A stretch of 28,023 bases of DNA from SLJK01 sp964567295. Lineage in GTDB: Bacteria; Bacillota; Dethiobacteria; DTU022; UBA8154. Below, in pieces: positions 1-6,992 of this stretch. The stretch covers positions 1-28,023 of the forward strand of contig CAZMLU010000019.1 of the NCBI GenBank assembly GCA_964567295.1, written 5' to 3'. Below the pieces are notes generated by a model. It made no database searches and had not been told where the DNA came from. It worked only from the letters and a program-made list of their open reading frames with translations. The stretch's first letter is position 1. Each line of letters begins with the position of its first letter. Made by a program: the position numbers and the translations under genes.

Positions 1-10
1 CTACACCGGC

Positions 11-700
11 TCATAGGATATTATTCACTGCCAGCCCGCTTACGGCAGCAGCTATCCCGGAAAATGAATTTAGAAGGGAGATGACCACCGGCATATCCGC
101 CCCTCCTATGCGTACGGCCACAAAAATGCCATAGAGGGCAAATAAACCAGCTATGATAAACTGGTAGCGAAATTCCTGTATAATAATAAGCAAAGTTATG
201 GAAATAACTCCTGCCAACAGTAATAACAACAATACTGTGCCATGTCCTTTAACAACAACCGCCTTTTGTGAAATTAGCCCCTGAAGTTTTAAGGCAGCAA
301 CCACACTACCGCTTAAAGTTAGAGTTCCAATACCCAGGGCCAGGGCAGCAGTAAGCCAAAAGGCCCATGGCTCGGTACCGGTGCTAATAGCCACGGCAGT
401 ACCAGCCACCAGGGCAGAAGCGCCACCCCCTAGCCCATTGAAAAAAGCCACCGTTTGAGGCATCTGAATCATCCTCACCTGTTGCCCCAATAAAATTCCT
501 ACGCCAGCCCCAAGCACAATATATATGAAAGCATGCAAGTTTTCTGTTATCCCTATTTGCTGGAAAGCAAATAAAATAGCAAGCGCCATTGACAAAGCTC
601 CCAGGCGGTTTCCCCAAAGAGCGGTACGGGGAGACTGCATAAGACGAATGCTAATCAAAAATCCCCCTGTTAAAAAAACTGGAATAACCAGGTTAATCAT
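11..700 (-). CDS. pntB: NAD(P) transhydrogenase beta subunit, membrane part only (frame ends early)
   Basis: Encodes 229 residues matching the N-terminal, membrane-embedded half of PntB, the beta subunit of the proton-translocating transhydrogenase that moves hydride between NADH and NADP+. It is very hydrophobic, with about seven candidate membrane helices and the family-typical IGGADMPVVISLLNSFSG segment near residues 197-214. PntB is normally about 460 residues and continues into a last helix and the soluble NADP(H)-binding domain III. Here the frame meets TGA at 13-11 just after the VNNIL segment. An ATG overlaps that stop as ATGA (14-11 on the minus strand), so the rest may be a separate coupled gene, or this is a frameshift, nonsense mutation or sequencing error; only 10 bases remain. 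The start overlaps the end of pntAB by 8 bp, which suggests translational coupling. The family is certain; whether the gene is intact is not. Confidence 0.85.
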   Translation of the reverse strand: MINLVIPVFLTGGFLISIRLMQSPRTALWGNRLGALSMALAILFAFQQIGITENLHAFIYIVLGAGVGILLGQQVRMIQMPQTVAFFNGLGGGASALVAGTAVAISTGTEPWAFWLTAALALGIGTLTLSGSVVAALKLQGLISQKAVVVKGHGTVLLLLLLAGVISITLLIIIQEFRYQFIIAGLFALYGIFVAVRIGGADMPVVISLLNSFSGIAAAVSGLAVNNIL

Positions 701-998
701 TTATAAAATCCGCCCCCTCCACTTCTTGCCTGTCCTGCTTAAACATGCGCAGCATCCTTTCTGTAACCCAGAACCCACCTACTACATTTATCATAGCCAG
801 AACGAGTGCCGCAGCTGCAAAACCCCTTACTCCCGGAGGAGAGTTGGCATAGATAACAAGTGAGCCCAACACGGTTATCCCAGATAATGCGTTCATACCT
901 GACATAAGCGGAGTGTGCAGGAGAGGTGGAACTGCAGATATAACCCGGTAGCCCAGGATAATACAAGCCAGCAAGAAGATTATGACAGTCGGCAACAT
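693..998 (-). CDS. pntAB: NAD(P) transhydrogenase subunit alpha part 2 (membrane)
   Basis: A 101-residue membrane protein corresponding to the alpha-2 subunit found where PntA is split in two (as in Rhodospirillum rubrum). It has three predicted helices (about residues 2-20, 38-53 and 58-80), the conserved HTPLMSGMNALSGI stretch between helices 1 and 2, and the GFWVTERMLRMF ending typical of the family. It forms part of the proton channel with PntB. It lies 42 bp after pntAA, preceded by a good SD (AGGAGG), and overlaps pntB by 8 bp, so the three genes form one operon in the order AA-AB-B. It looks complete. Confidence 0.93.
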   Translation of the reverse strand: MLPTVIIFLLACIILGYRVISAVPPLLHTPLMSGMNALSGITVLGSLVIYANSPPGVRGFAAAALVLAMINVVGGFWVTERMLRMFKQDRQEVEGADFIND

Positions 999-1040
999 AT
1001 CCTAAAACCTCCTTTTCGCATTCAGTTAGGATGTAGCTTA

Positions 1041-2201
1041 TTATTCAAGATTTTTCATAGCTTCTATAGTACCTTTATGGACTATATTAGAACCTTTCGT
1101 AACAAGGGAGCTTTTGATAATCTCATCCTCTGAATCAAAATCAATTTTACCCTCTTGGACAATATGGTTGAGGTATTTTTCGACATTTTTAGCAAACATC
1201 TGGGTCGAAGCAACGGGCATATATGCAGGAAGGTTGGCCAGACCGCTAATAAAAATGCCCTGGTAGTCGTATTCTCCTCCGTAACGACACAGCTCGCAGT
1301 TGCCGCCCTGATCGATGGAAATATCAACTACAACCGAACCTTTTTTCATATTTTTCATCATAGATTCGTCAAGCAAGTTCGGCGCCTCTTCACCCGGAAC
1401 AAGTGCACCGAGGATTACCACATCACTTTCCGCCACATGAGGGGTGAGTGCCTCTCTTTCCCTTTCGTACCACTCATCCGGAAGCCGCCTGGCGTATCCT
1501 CCTTCCCCTATCCCCATACCCTCGGGAAGCTCAAAAGGAATAACCTCTATTCCCAGACTACGGGCCTGTTCATTAGCCTCAGGCCTTATATCCAGAGCTT
1601 TAACCTTGGCCCCAAGGCGTTTGGCAGTTGCAGCAGCCTGCAAACCGGCCACCCCTATCCCTATAATGAGAAACTGTGACGGAGGAAGCATACCAAAAGC
1701 CATAGGCATTGCCGGGATAAAATTGCTCAAGTGGTAGGCTGCAGTGATCACCGCCCTGTAACCAGCTGCCGTGCTCATAGAAGTAAGCGCATCCATTTGT
1801 TGCGCGCGCGAAATCCGTGGAATACTGTCCAGTGTAAAACTGTTTATGTTCTTTTCAGCAAGCTTTCTTATCATCTCATGGTTAACAGGATTGGCCGGAT
1901 GCAGAAAACAAACCAGGAAGCTATTCTCAGGAAACAAATTGATTTCATTAAGCTGCGGTTCTTTAACTTTTAAAATAAGATTGGCTTTTTGGTATACTTC
2001 AGCTGCATCCGCAATTACTTCCGCCCCGGCCTGGCGATAATCTTCATCTTCGTAGAATGATTTTTCACCGGCGCCCGCCTCAACTAACACTTTCGCTCCT
2101 GCTGCCGTGAAATTACGGACTGTCTCCGGAATAACGGCGACTCTTCTTTCACCCGCCATTATCTCCCGGGGAACTGCAATGGTAAGGCCTTTTAAATTCA
2201 T
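1041..2201 (-). CDS. pntAA: NAD(P) transhydrogenase subunit alpha part 1 (NAD-binding)
   Basis: 386 residues, the usual length of the soluble alpha-1 subunit (domain I), which binds NAD(H) and passes hydride to or from NADP(H) in domain III. It belongs to the alanine dehydrogenase/PntA family. Seen: an N-terminal catalytic subdomain starting with VPREIMAGERRVAVIPE, the loop PRISRAQQMDALTS (about 128-141) that carries the Arg-Gln-Asp cluster, and a Rossmann GIGVAG (181-186) followed by an acidic residue (Asp204) that fits NAD over NADP. Recalling R. rubrum numbering, a Thr seems to stand where Ser138 is; this is unchecked. ATG start with GGAGGG nine bases upstream. First gene of the pnt operon; a 52-bp dyad lies just upstream. 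Related to alanine dehydrogenase, but the adjacent pntAB and pntB settle the call. Confidence 0.95.
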   Translation of the reverse strand: MNLKGLTIAVPREIMAGERRVAVIPETVRNFTAAGAKVLVEAGAGEKSFYEDEDYRQAGAEVIADAAEVYQKANLILKVKEPQLNEINLFPENSFLVCFLHPANPVNHEMIRKLAEKNINSFTLDSIPRISRAQQMDALTSMSTAAGYRAVITAAYHLSNFIPAMPMAFGMLPPSQFLIIGIGVAGLQAAATAKRLGAKVKALDIRPEANEQARSLGIEVIPFELPEGMGIGEGGYARRLPDEWYEREREALTPHVAESDVVILGALVPGEEAPNLLDESMMKNMKKGSVVVDISIDQGGNCELCRYGGEYDYQGIFISGLANLPAYMPVASTQMFAKNVEKYLNHIVQEGKIDFDSEDEIIKSSLVTKGSNIVHKGTIEAMKNLE

Positions 2202-2221
2202 AGTGCCGTCCCTCCAATATA

Positions 2222-2273
2222 AATTTTAACAAGTACGCATTAAGTCTGTAGTCAATGCAGATGTGTTAAAATT
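2222..2273. promoter_or_regulatory. Nested inverted repeat between the AOR and pnt operons
   Basis: Outer arms AATTTTAACA (2222-2231) and TGTTAAAATT (2264-2273) are perfect complements. After exactly 5 unpaired bases on each side come inner arms GCATT (2237-2241) and AATGC (2254-2258), closing a 12-nt loop. Read on the minus strand it ends about 10 bases before the SD of pntAA. It also covers a TTGACT and a TAAAAT box, but these are about 21 bp apart, longer than usual. It could be an operator, an RNA hairpin in the pntAA leader, or a weak AT-rich terminator of the aor-moaD operon. The symmetry is seen; the role is not known. Confidence 0.5.
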
Positions 2274-2365
2274 CCCAGAACCATTTCATAAAACTTGCCC
2301 ATGCCTCTTCGTCCTACAATAACGACGCGGACCAATATTCTTCTCGAAAATACTCAGCGGATTCA

Positions 2366-2608
2366 TTACCCTCCGCCAAAAAAAGGAAAAACTTGCACTA
2401 AATCGCCTTCTTTTAAAACAACACTTTTATCTTGGGTGATTTCACCGTTAAGATTCACCATTGCCACCCTTTGCTGCTCAATCCCCAGGGCAATTAATAA
2501 ATCCAAAATGGTGGACTCTTCCTCTATATTTACCCTTAAACCCTTTTCCGCATCATAATCCGGATATTCCAACCGGAAGACAGAATACAATTTAACATTG
2601 ACGTCCAT
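2366..2608 (-). CDS. MoaD/ThiS-family ubiquitin-like sulfur carrier
   Basis: An 80-residue beta-grasp protein of the MoaD/ThiS family. Members carry sulfur as a C-terminal thiocarboxylate, for example for the dithiolene of molybdopterin/tungstopterin. Seen: ILDLLIALGI helix region, MVNLNGE and the late segment LKEGDLVQVFPFFGGG, ending in Gly-Gly-Gly rather than the more usual Gly-Gly. It lies 44 bp after the aldehyde:ferredoxin oxidoreductase gene in the same direction, with its own SD (AGAGGAAAG). MoaD-like genes beside AOR genes are common, and the context points to pterin-cofactor supply for this AOR. The activating ThiF/MoeB-type enzyme is not in the window. I give no symbol because MoaD, ThiS and AOR-specific paralogues cannot be separated by eye. 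Confidence 0.85.
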   Translation of the reverse strand: MDVNVKLYSVFRLEYPDYDAEKGLRVNIEEESTILDLLIALGIEQQRVAMVNLNGEITQDKSVVLKEGDLVQVFPFFGGG

Positions 2609-2652
2609 AACTATCTTTCCTCTTCAACCTTCTATATCCTCCTATTATTATT

Positions 2653-4371
2653 TTAGTCCTCTTTAAAAGGTACAGCCTCTGCAAGCTTTTCTGGACCGAT
2701 ATCGAATACGCTACCTGTAGGAGGCAGTTTCTCTCTATACATGAATTCGGGCAGGGCATCATCCTTTTCGGTAAACCCTGCTTTGCTGTTAAAGCTTTTT
2801 TCCAGGGCCAGGGTTTTAATCCCCAAAGTAAATAAACGGTCTGGATCCCATTCCCCACCGTACCTTCCGGACATCATCTCCAGCAGGTAGCCAATATTGG
2901 CAGGGTCTTCGGTGCAGAAGCCTGAGAAGATACACATCCCCAGGTTGTCAAAAGTAGCCATTCCTACTTGCAGGTTAGTAGAAACCTGTACCTGCCCCTC
3001 CTTTTGAGTGGGGGTTACACTCTGTTCCAGGATGGAGTTTCCTGCGGTATGGTCAGCACCCATGGGAGAAGTGGCATAGGTAACACCGGTCCCCTTTAAA
3101 GCACGGGGATCATAGGCGGCAATGGACTGGCCTTTTACCACAGGGATCCTTTTTACACCTAGTTTTGTACCGGCAAAAACAGTTCCATTCCCCATGATCT
3201 TGCCCAGTTCTGTGCCCTCTATCATCTCCTCCACTAAACCCAGCGCTGCTTTTCCATCACCAAACTTTGCTTTGCCGGCCTCCATGCAAACAGCAATGGT
3301 AGCACCGGTTTCCATGGTATCCAGCCCAAAATCGTCGCACATGCGGTCTATCATGGCAATGGTGTCTAAATCATTAATACCACAGTTGGAGCCGTTCAAA
3401 GCAATAGTTTCGTATTCAAAACCGGAGGTTAGATGCCGGCCATTCTCATCATGATAAATGTTGGAGCAGCTGATGGGACAACCCGGTTGACAGGGCTGAT
3501 TTTCCTTTCCGCCTCTTTCGCCCTGGATCTTGGCCAAATTTTCACCGCTTATCTTTTCAGCATCGCCAAAGTTACCGGCGCTGAAATTATTGGTGGGCAA
3601 TGCCCCCAGGGCATTTACTATATTAATCAGCACTGCCGTACCCAGGGCAGGCATAGCTTCCCCGGAAACAGGGTGAGCCTTTATCCCGGCGATGTAGTTT
3701 TTATTTGCCGTATTGAATAGTTCCTTTTCATGATACGGTATCTCGGGTGGTCCTGATTCTTCCAGTACTACAGCCTTAAGACCCTTGGAACCCATGACTG
3801 CTCCAAGACCGCCCCTGGCTGCAGACCTGCTGGGCCGTCCCCTGGTATCGGTTATCTGAATTGTAGAATTCCAGTAACCCCTTTCCCCGGCTCCGCCGAT
3901 GGATAGAACTCCTACTTTATCACCGAAATCTGTTCGTATTTTCTCTGTCAGGTCATAGTTTTTCATTCCCACATACTCTCCGGCAGGTAATAGAACCGCC
4001 CCTTCCTTTCCTACCTTCAAAATGAACCAATCGTTATCCGTTGATTTGCCTTCTACAATTATTGCTTTAACACCCAGCCTGGAGAGCATATAACCGGCCA
4101 TTCCCCCGGCGTTAGCTTCCTTAATAGTGCCAGTAAGCGGGCTCTTGCTGCCAATGGATATCCGACCGGAAGTAGGCGCAGGCGTACCTGCCAAAAGTCC
4201 CGTACAAATAAGCAGCTTGTTTTCGGCCTCCAAGGGATTACATATGGGGTCAACCTCATCATTTAATATTTTAGCAATCAACCCTCGACCGCCAAATGTT
4301 TCCAATTCTTCTTTCACAGGTTCATGGTGCATTTCACCTTTAGTCATATTGACTCTTATCATATTGGACAT
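2653..4371 (-). CDS. aor: Tungsten-type aldehyde:ferredoxin oxidoreductase
   Basis: 572 residues, near the usual 600 for the AOR family, which oxidises aldehydes to carboxylic acids (or the reverse) with ferredoxin, using a tungsto-bispterin and one [4Fe-4S] cluster in the cytoplasm. Seen: N-terminal GGRGLIAKIL, the pterin-contact region around SGRISIGSKSPLTGT (about 68-82), RGGLGAVMGSKGLKA in the middle, and cysteines at about 292, 296, 300 and 479. The first three are spaced C-x3-C-x3-C, unlike the C-x2-C-x3-C of the archaeal enzyme. It is followed by a MoaD-like gene in the same operon. SD AAGGAGG precedes the ATG; an in-frame TAG lies upstream, so the start is firm. The family is certain; the substrate (aldehyde class) is not deducible. 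Confidence 0.95.
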   Translation of the reverse strand: MSNMIRVNMTKGEMHHEPVKEELETFGGRGLIAKILNDEVDPICNPLEAENKLLICTGLLAGTPAPTSGRISIGSKSPLTGTIKEANAGGMAGYMLSRLGVKAIIVEGKSTDNDWFILKVGKEGAVLLPAGEYVGMKNYDLTEKIRTDFGDKVGVLSIGGAGERGYWNSTIQITDTRGRPSRSAARGGLGAVMGSKGLKAVVLEESGPPEIPYHEKELFNTANKNYIAGIKAHPVSGEAMPALGTAVLINIVNALGALPTNNFSAGNFGDAEKISGENLAKIQGERGGKENQPCQPGCPISCSNIYHDENGRHLTSGFEYETIALNGSNCGINDLDTIAMIDRMCDDFGLDTMETGATIAVCMEAGKAKFGDGKAALGLVEEMIEGTELGKIMGNGTVFAGTKLGVKRIPVVKGQSIAAYDPRALKGTGVTYATSPMGADHTAGNSILEQSVTPTQKEGQVQVSTNLQVGMATFDNLGMCIFSGFCTEDPANIGYLLEMMSGRYGGEWDPDRLFTLGIKTLALEKSFNSKAGFTEKDDALPEFMYREKLPPTGSVFDIGPEKLAEAVPFKED

Positions 4372-4858
4372 TAACTTTTCCTCCTTTTCCTAACTCTAAT
4401 TGTTTTCTTAAAACTACGAAAAATTTTCTACCTTCCTAAACGATTATGCTTTTTAAGATTTCTACACCTCCTCTTCTGCTCAAATTGATTATACCGAGAA
4501 AAATAGCAGTTTATGGGTCAAGGTGTTTTATATTATCTTGTAAATGTATTTTATAATAACTCTCTCATAAATATCAATCAGGAAAAAGAATGAAATTTCC
4601 AAACTTAGGTTTAAAAATAATAAGGCACATAAGGGATGAAACGATGATAAAATGCCCATAAATGGCAGATTGCCGCTATCTACTCTGCTTTGTGGGTTAA
4701 ACTGAAGATGAAACGGGGACTGTTTGAAACCACTCCCTTGGAACAGTTGACTGGCGAGACTTATGATGAAGAATAATTGCATGTATGGCATGCAGGAAAA
4801 ACGCTCTTTCATATTTAATAGTATAAGCAACATTTAAACATAAGGAGATCATCAAACT
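4372..4858. other. 487-bp region without a convincing gene
   Basis: Holds the divergent control regions of aor (minus) and the hydroxyacid dehydrogenase (plus). On the minus strand a TATAAT lies at 4493-4488 and TTGACC at 4521-4516, but they are 22 bp apart. A strong SD-like GAGGAGGTG (4473-4465) has no start codon after it. On the plus strand a 41-codon open stretch (4651-4776) reads like the tail of a protein but has no start of its own. TGCATG/CATGCA (4778-4783 and 4789-4794) form a small dyad 65 bp before the dehydrogenase. A minus-strand open frame at 4528-4833 has no family features and I do not call it. Confidence 0.6.
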
Positions 4859-5833
4859 ATGGAAAAGGTCGGAAGTGTTTATCTGACCAGAAAATTGCCG
4901 GATCCAGCGCTGCAGTATCTGAAAAAACGTTGTTCACTAAAGTTATGGAACGAAGAGCAAACCCCGGTCCCCCGTGATGTTTTGTTAAAACAGATTGACC
5001 AGGTAGAGGGTATATACTGCACCCTCTCCGATAAAATAGACAGGGAAGTAATTTCGTCCGCTCCTAAACTGCGGATAATCTCCACTATGTCGGTAGGATA
5101 CGACCACATAGATGTCCAGTTCGCCCGGGAGCAAGGAATCAAGGTGACCTATACCCCTGGAGTTCTTACAGAAACTACCGCTGATCTTGCTTTTACTCTG
5201 CTTATGAGCACCAGCAGAAGGATTCTTGAAGCAAACAGGTCTATTTATGAAGGGAAATGGAAAGGATGGGCCCCTTTATTTATGGCCGGACGTGATATCT
5301 ATGGCGCAAAGCTTGGGATCGTAGGTATGGGCAGAATTGGTCAGGCCATGGTTAGACGGGCAAAGGGTTTTGGCATGAATGTATCCTATTATTCCCGAAG
5401 CAGAAAAAAAGAAATTGAACAACAAGAAAAAATCACCTATAAACCGTTGGAGGTTCTTTTGCAAGAATGTGATTTTGTTTCTCTTCACCTCCCCGGCAAC
5501 ACCGATACTATCAACTTAATAGGCAAAAAAGAGCTATCTTTAATGAAGCCGACCGCAGTCTTGATAAATACCGCCCGGGGCACAGTGGTAAATGAAAAAG
5601 CCTTGCTTGAGGCTTTACAGGAAGGAATCATTAGAGGCGCTGGACTGGACGTTTTTGAGAAGGAGCCTATAGAACCTGGGCATCCGCTGCTGGCATTACC
5701 TAATGTTGTGGCACTGCCCCACATTGGGAGCGCAAGTATAGAAACACGTTTCAAAATGGCCATGATTGCTGCTGAAGATCTGCTTAAAGGTCTACAGGGG
5801 GGTCACCCTCAATACGAAGTTCCTATAAATTAA
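4859..5833 (+). CDS. D-isomer-specific 2-hydroxyacid dehydrogenase (glyoxylate/hydroxypyruvate reductase-like)
   Basis: 324 residues, the normal length of the family that reversibly reduces 2-keto acids to D-2-hydroxy acids in the cytoplasm. Seen: substrate-domain VGYDHID (79-85), nucleotide-binding GMGRIG (156-161) and the catalytic trio Arg240 (NTARG), Glu269 (FEKEP) and His288 (LPHIGS). After the second beta strand comes YYSRSRKK (about 178-184) instead of an acidic residue, which favours NADPH over NADH. The sequence is closest in feel to glyoxylate/hydroxypyruvate reductases; phosphoglycerate dehydrogenase is less likely because there is no ACT or extra C-terminal domain. Good SD (AAGGAGATC) before the ATG. 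Single gene followed by a terminator-like hairpin. Confidence 0.92.
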   Translation: MEKVGSVYLTRKLPDPALQYLKKRCSLKLWNEEQTPVPRDVLLKQIDQVEGIYCTLSDKIDREVISSAPKLRIISTMSVGYDHIDVQFAREQGIKVTYTPGVLTETTADLAFTLLMSTSRRILEANRSIYEGKWKGWAPLFMAGRDIYGAKLGIVGMGRIGQAMVRRAKGFGMNVSYYSRSRKKEIEQQEKITYKPLEVLLQECDFVSLHLPGNTDTINLIGKKELSLMKPTAVLINTARGTVVNEKALLEALQEGIIRGAGLDVFEKEPIEPGHPLLALPNVVALPHIGSASIETRFKMAMIAAEDLLKGLQGGHPQYEVPIN

Positions 5834-5880
5834 AGAACGTTTCCGCAAAATGCTTATCTCCTTAAACTAAAGGTGTCTTT

Positions 5881-5938
5881 AAAAATGACGACATTACATC
5901 CGGCAAACTTCAACTTCCGGAGGGGTAGCGTCATTTTT
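5881..5938 (+). terminator. Terminator-like hairpin after the hydroxyacid dehydrogenase gene
   Basis: AAAAATGACG (5881-5890) pairs perfectly with CGTCATTTTT (5929-5938). Inside, TCCGG (5899-5903) pairs with CCGGA (5917-5921). The right arm ends in five T and the left begins with five A, so it could act in both directions. It lies 47 bp after the stop codon. Confidence 0.65.
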
Positions 5939-5997
5939 ATATCATTGTACTATTTAACTTATATAGATGCTTGGAAACCCCCCTTCTAATATTTTAT

Positions 5998-6026
5998 TTG
6001 ACAGAAGCTGAATTATAATAAACAAT
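5998..6026 (+). promoter_or_regulatory. Possible sigma-A promoter of the histidine phosphatase gene
   Basis: Perfect TTGACA at 5998-6003; 17 bp later AACAAT (6021-6026), a 4/6 match to TATAAT. It is about 50 bp before the TTG start at 6075. A TATAAT lies only 10 bp from the -35 and cannot pair with it. Confidence 0.4.
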
Positions 6027-6074
6027 ACAGGTAAACAGATACTCAGATTATTCATCAGGAGGTGGCATTCTAGC

Positions 6075-6767
6075 TTGGGTTTTATATACCTAATTAGGCA
6101 CGGACAAACAAGATGGAACAAAGAAGAGATTTTTCGCGGACAGTATGACATTCCCCTGGACGACTTTGGACGTAAACAGGCTTTGGCTGTAGCAGAAGAG
6201 TTAAAGACAAGAAAACTGGAAAAGCCTATTTTTCTATCCAGCCCGCTACAACGGGCAAGTGAAACAGCGATCCTGGCCAGCAGTTTTCTTGATGAAAAAG
6301 AAGATAAATTCAGTAATTATAAGAAAACCTCCTCTACTACAGGAGCACAAATATATACAGAAAACGCTTTTAATGATATAAATTTTGGAGAATGGCAGGG
6401 GAAAAGCAGGGCTTTAGTAGAGAGCTCGTATCCGGAACTGTACCAGAAGTGGATAGTGGAACCGGATTCTGTATCTTTTCCCGGCGGAGGAAATCTTAGA
6501 GAAACATCTATAAAGGCTTTAGAGGCTTTTTATACAGCAGCAAAAAAGTATGCGGAATATGACCTGGTCATTGTTTCCCACCGCGTAATCACCAAGGCTC
6601 TTCTATGCATGCTGTTGGGGTGCAGCCTTAATGTTTTCCGAAGGATACAGCAGAATACTGCCTGCATCAATCTATTGGAATGGGACGGAGCATCTTTCAA
6701 TTTCTTACTTTTAAACGATACCTGCCACCTGCGCTATCTGCAGGAAAAAAACAACTATGATTTATAA
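6075..6767 (+). CDS. Histidine phosphatase family protein (phosphoglycerate mutase/alpha-ribazole phosphatase-like)
   Basis: 230 residues of the histidine phosphatase (branch 1) superfamily. Seen: the phospho-acceptor motif LIRHGQT with His9, Arg60 in SSPLQRASETA, the acid Glu106 in NFGEWQG and second His169 in IVSHR. The SHRVITKALLC form, followed by an IQQNTACIN segment, differs from the SHGG form of true cofactor-dependent PGM and looks like uncharacterised bacterial phosphatases. There is a short insert around residues 72-92 before the Glu motif. Start is TTG, supported by AGGAGGTGG ten bases upstream and by the protein beginning right at the beta strand carrying His9. Monocistronic. Substrate unknown; no cobalamin genes nearby support CobC. 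Confidence 0.88.
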   Translation: MGFIYLIRHGQTRWNKEEIFRGQYDIPLDDFGRKQALAVAEELKTRKLEKPIFLSSPLQRASETAILASSFLDEKEDKFSNYKKTSSTTGAQIYTENAFNDINFGEWQGKSRALVESSYPELYQKWIVEPDSVSFPGGGNLRETSIKALEAFYTAAKKYAEYDLVIVSHRVITKALLCMLLGCSLNVFRRIQQNTACINLLEWDGASFNFLLLNDTCHLRYLQEKNNYDL

Positions 6768-6905
6768 TTTAAGGGAAAACAAGCCTATTACCATTTTATT
6801 ATCTACTCTACAACCCGCTCCTCATCCTATATATCTTTAAAGTAACATCTGAAGAAGGTCAATAGCTGCAAACCCCTTAAAACCCGCTAACAAGGTTCTC
6901 AGTAT

Positions 6906-6934
6906 TTGACATATAACCGTAATTATTTTATAAT
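6906..6934 (+). promoter_or_regulatory. Consensus sigma-A promoter of the asparagine-synthetase homologue
   Basis: TTGACA (6906-6911), a 17-bp spacer and TATAAT (6929-6934): a perfect consensus in boxes and spacing. Transcription would begin around 6941, giving a leader of about 50 nt, too short for a T-box or similar riboswitch. Suggests strong, perhaps constitutive, expression. Confidence 0.88.
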
Positions 6935-6992
6935 AATATATGTAAGAAAGTTAAATCATCAAAAACTATTTTGTTAAGGAGAGATTTATCAA

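Noticed and set aside
1155..1679. 174-codon plus-strand frame antisense to pntAA
   Set aside because: Composition mirrors the codons of the real gene; no SD or motif. A shadow frame.
4778..4794. TGCATG/CATGCA dyad before the hydroxyacid dehydrogenase as an operator
   Set aside because: Six-base arms in a region this size can occur by chance, and there is no second copy or recognised regulator.
4528..4833. 101-codon minus-strand open frame upstream of aor
   Set aside because: Hydrophobic and low in information, no SD, no family motif; runs through an AT-rich control region and opposes the more protein-like plus-strand stretch.
6768..6992. Possible T-box or riboswitch before the asparagine-synthetase homologue
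   Set aside because: The consensus promoter at 6906-6934 leaves a leader of only about 50 nt, and I see no T-box sequence or terminator stem.
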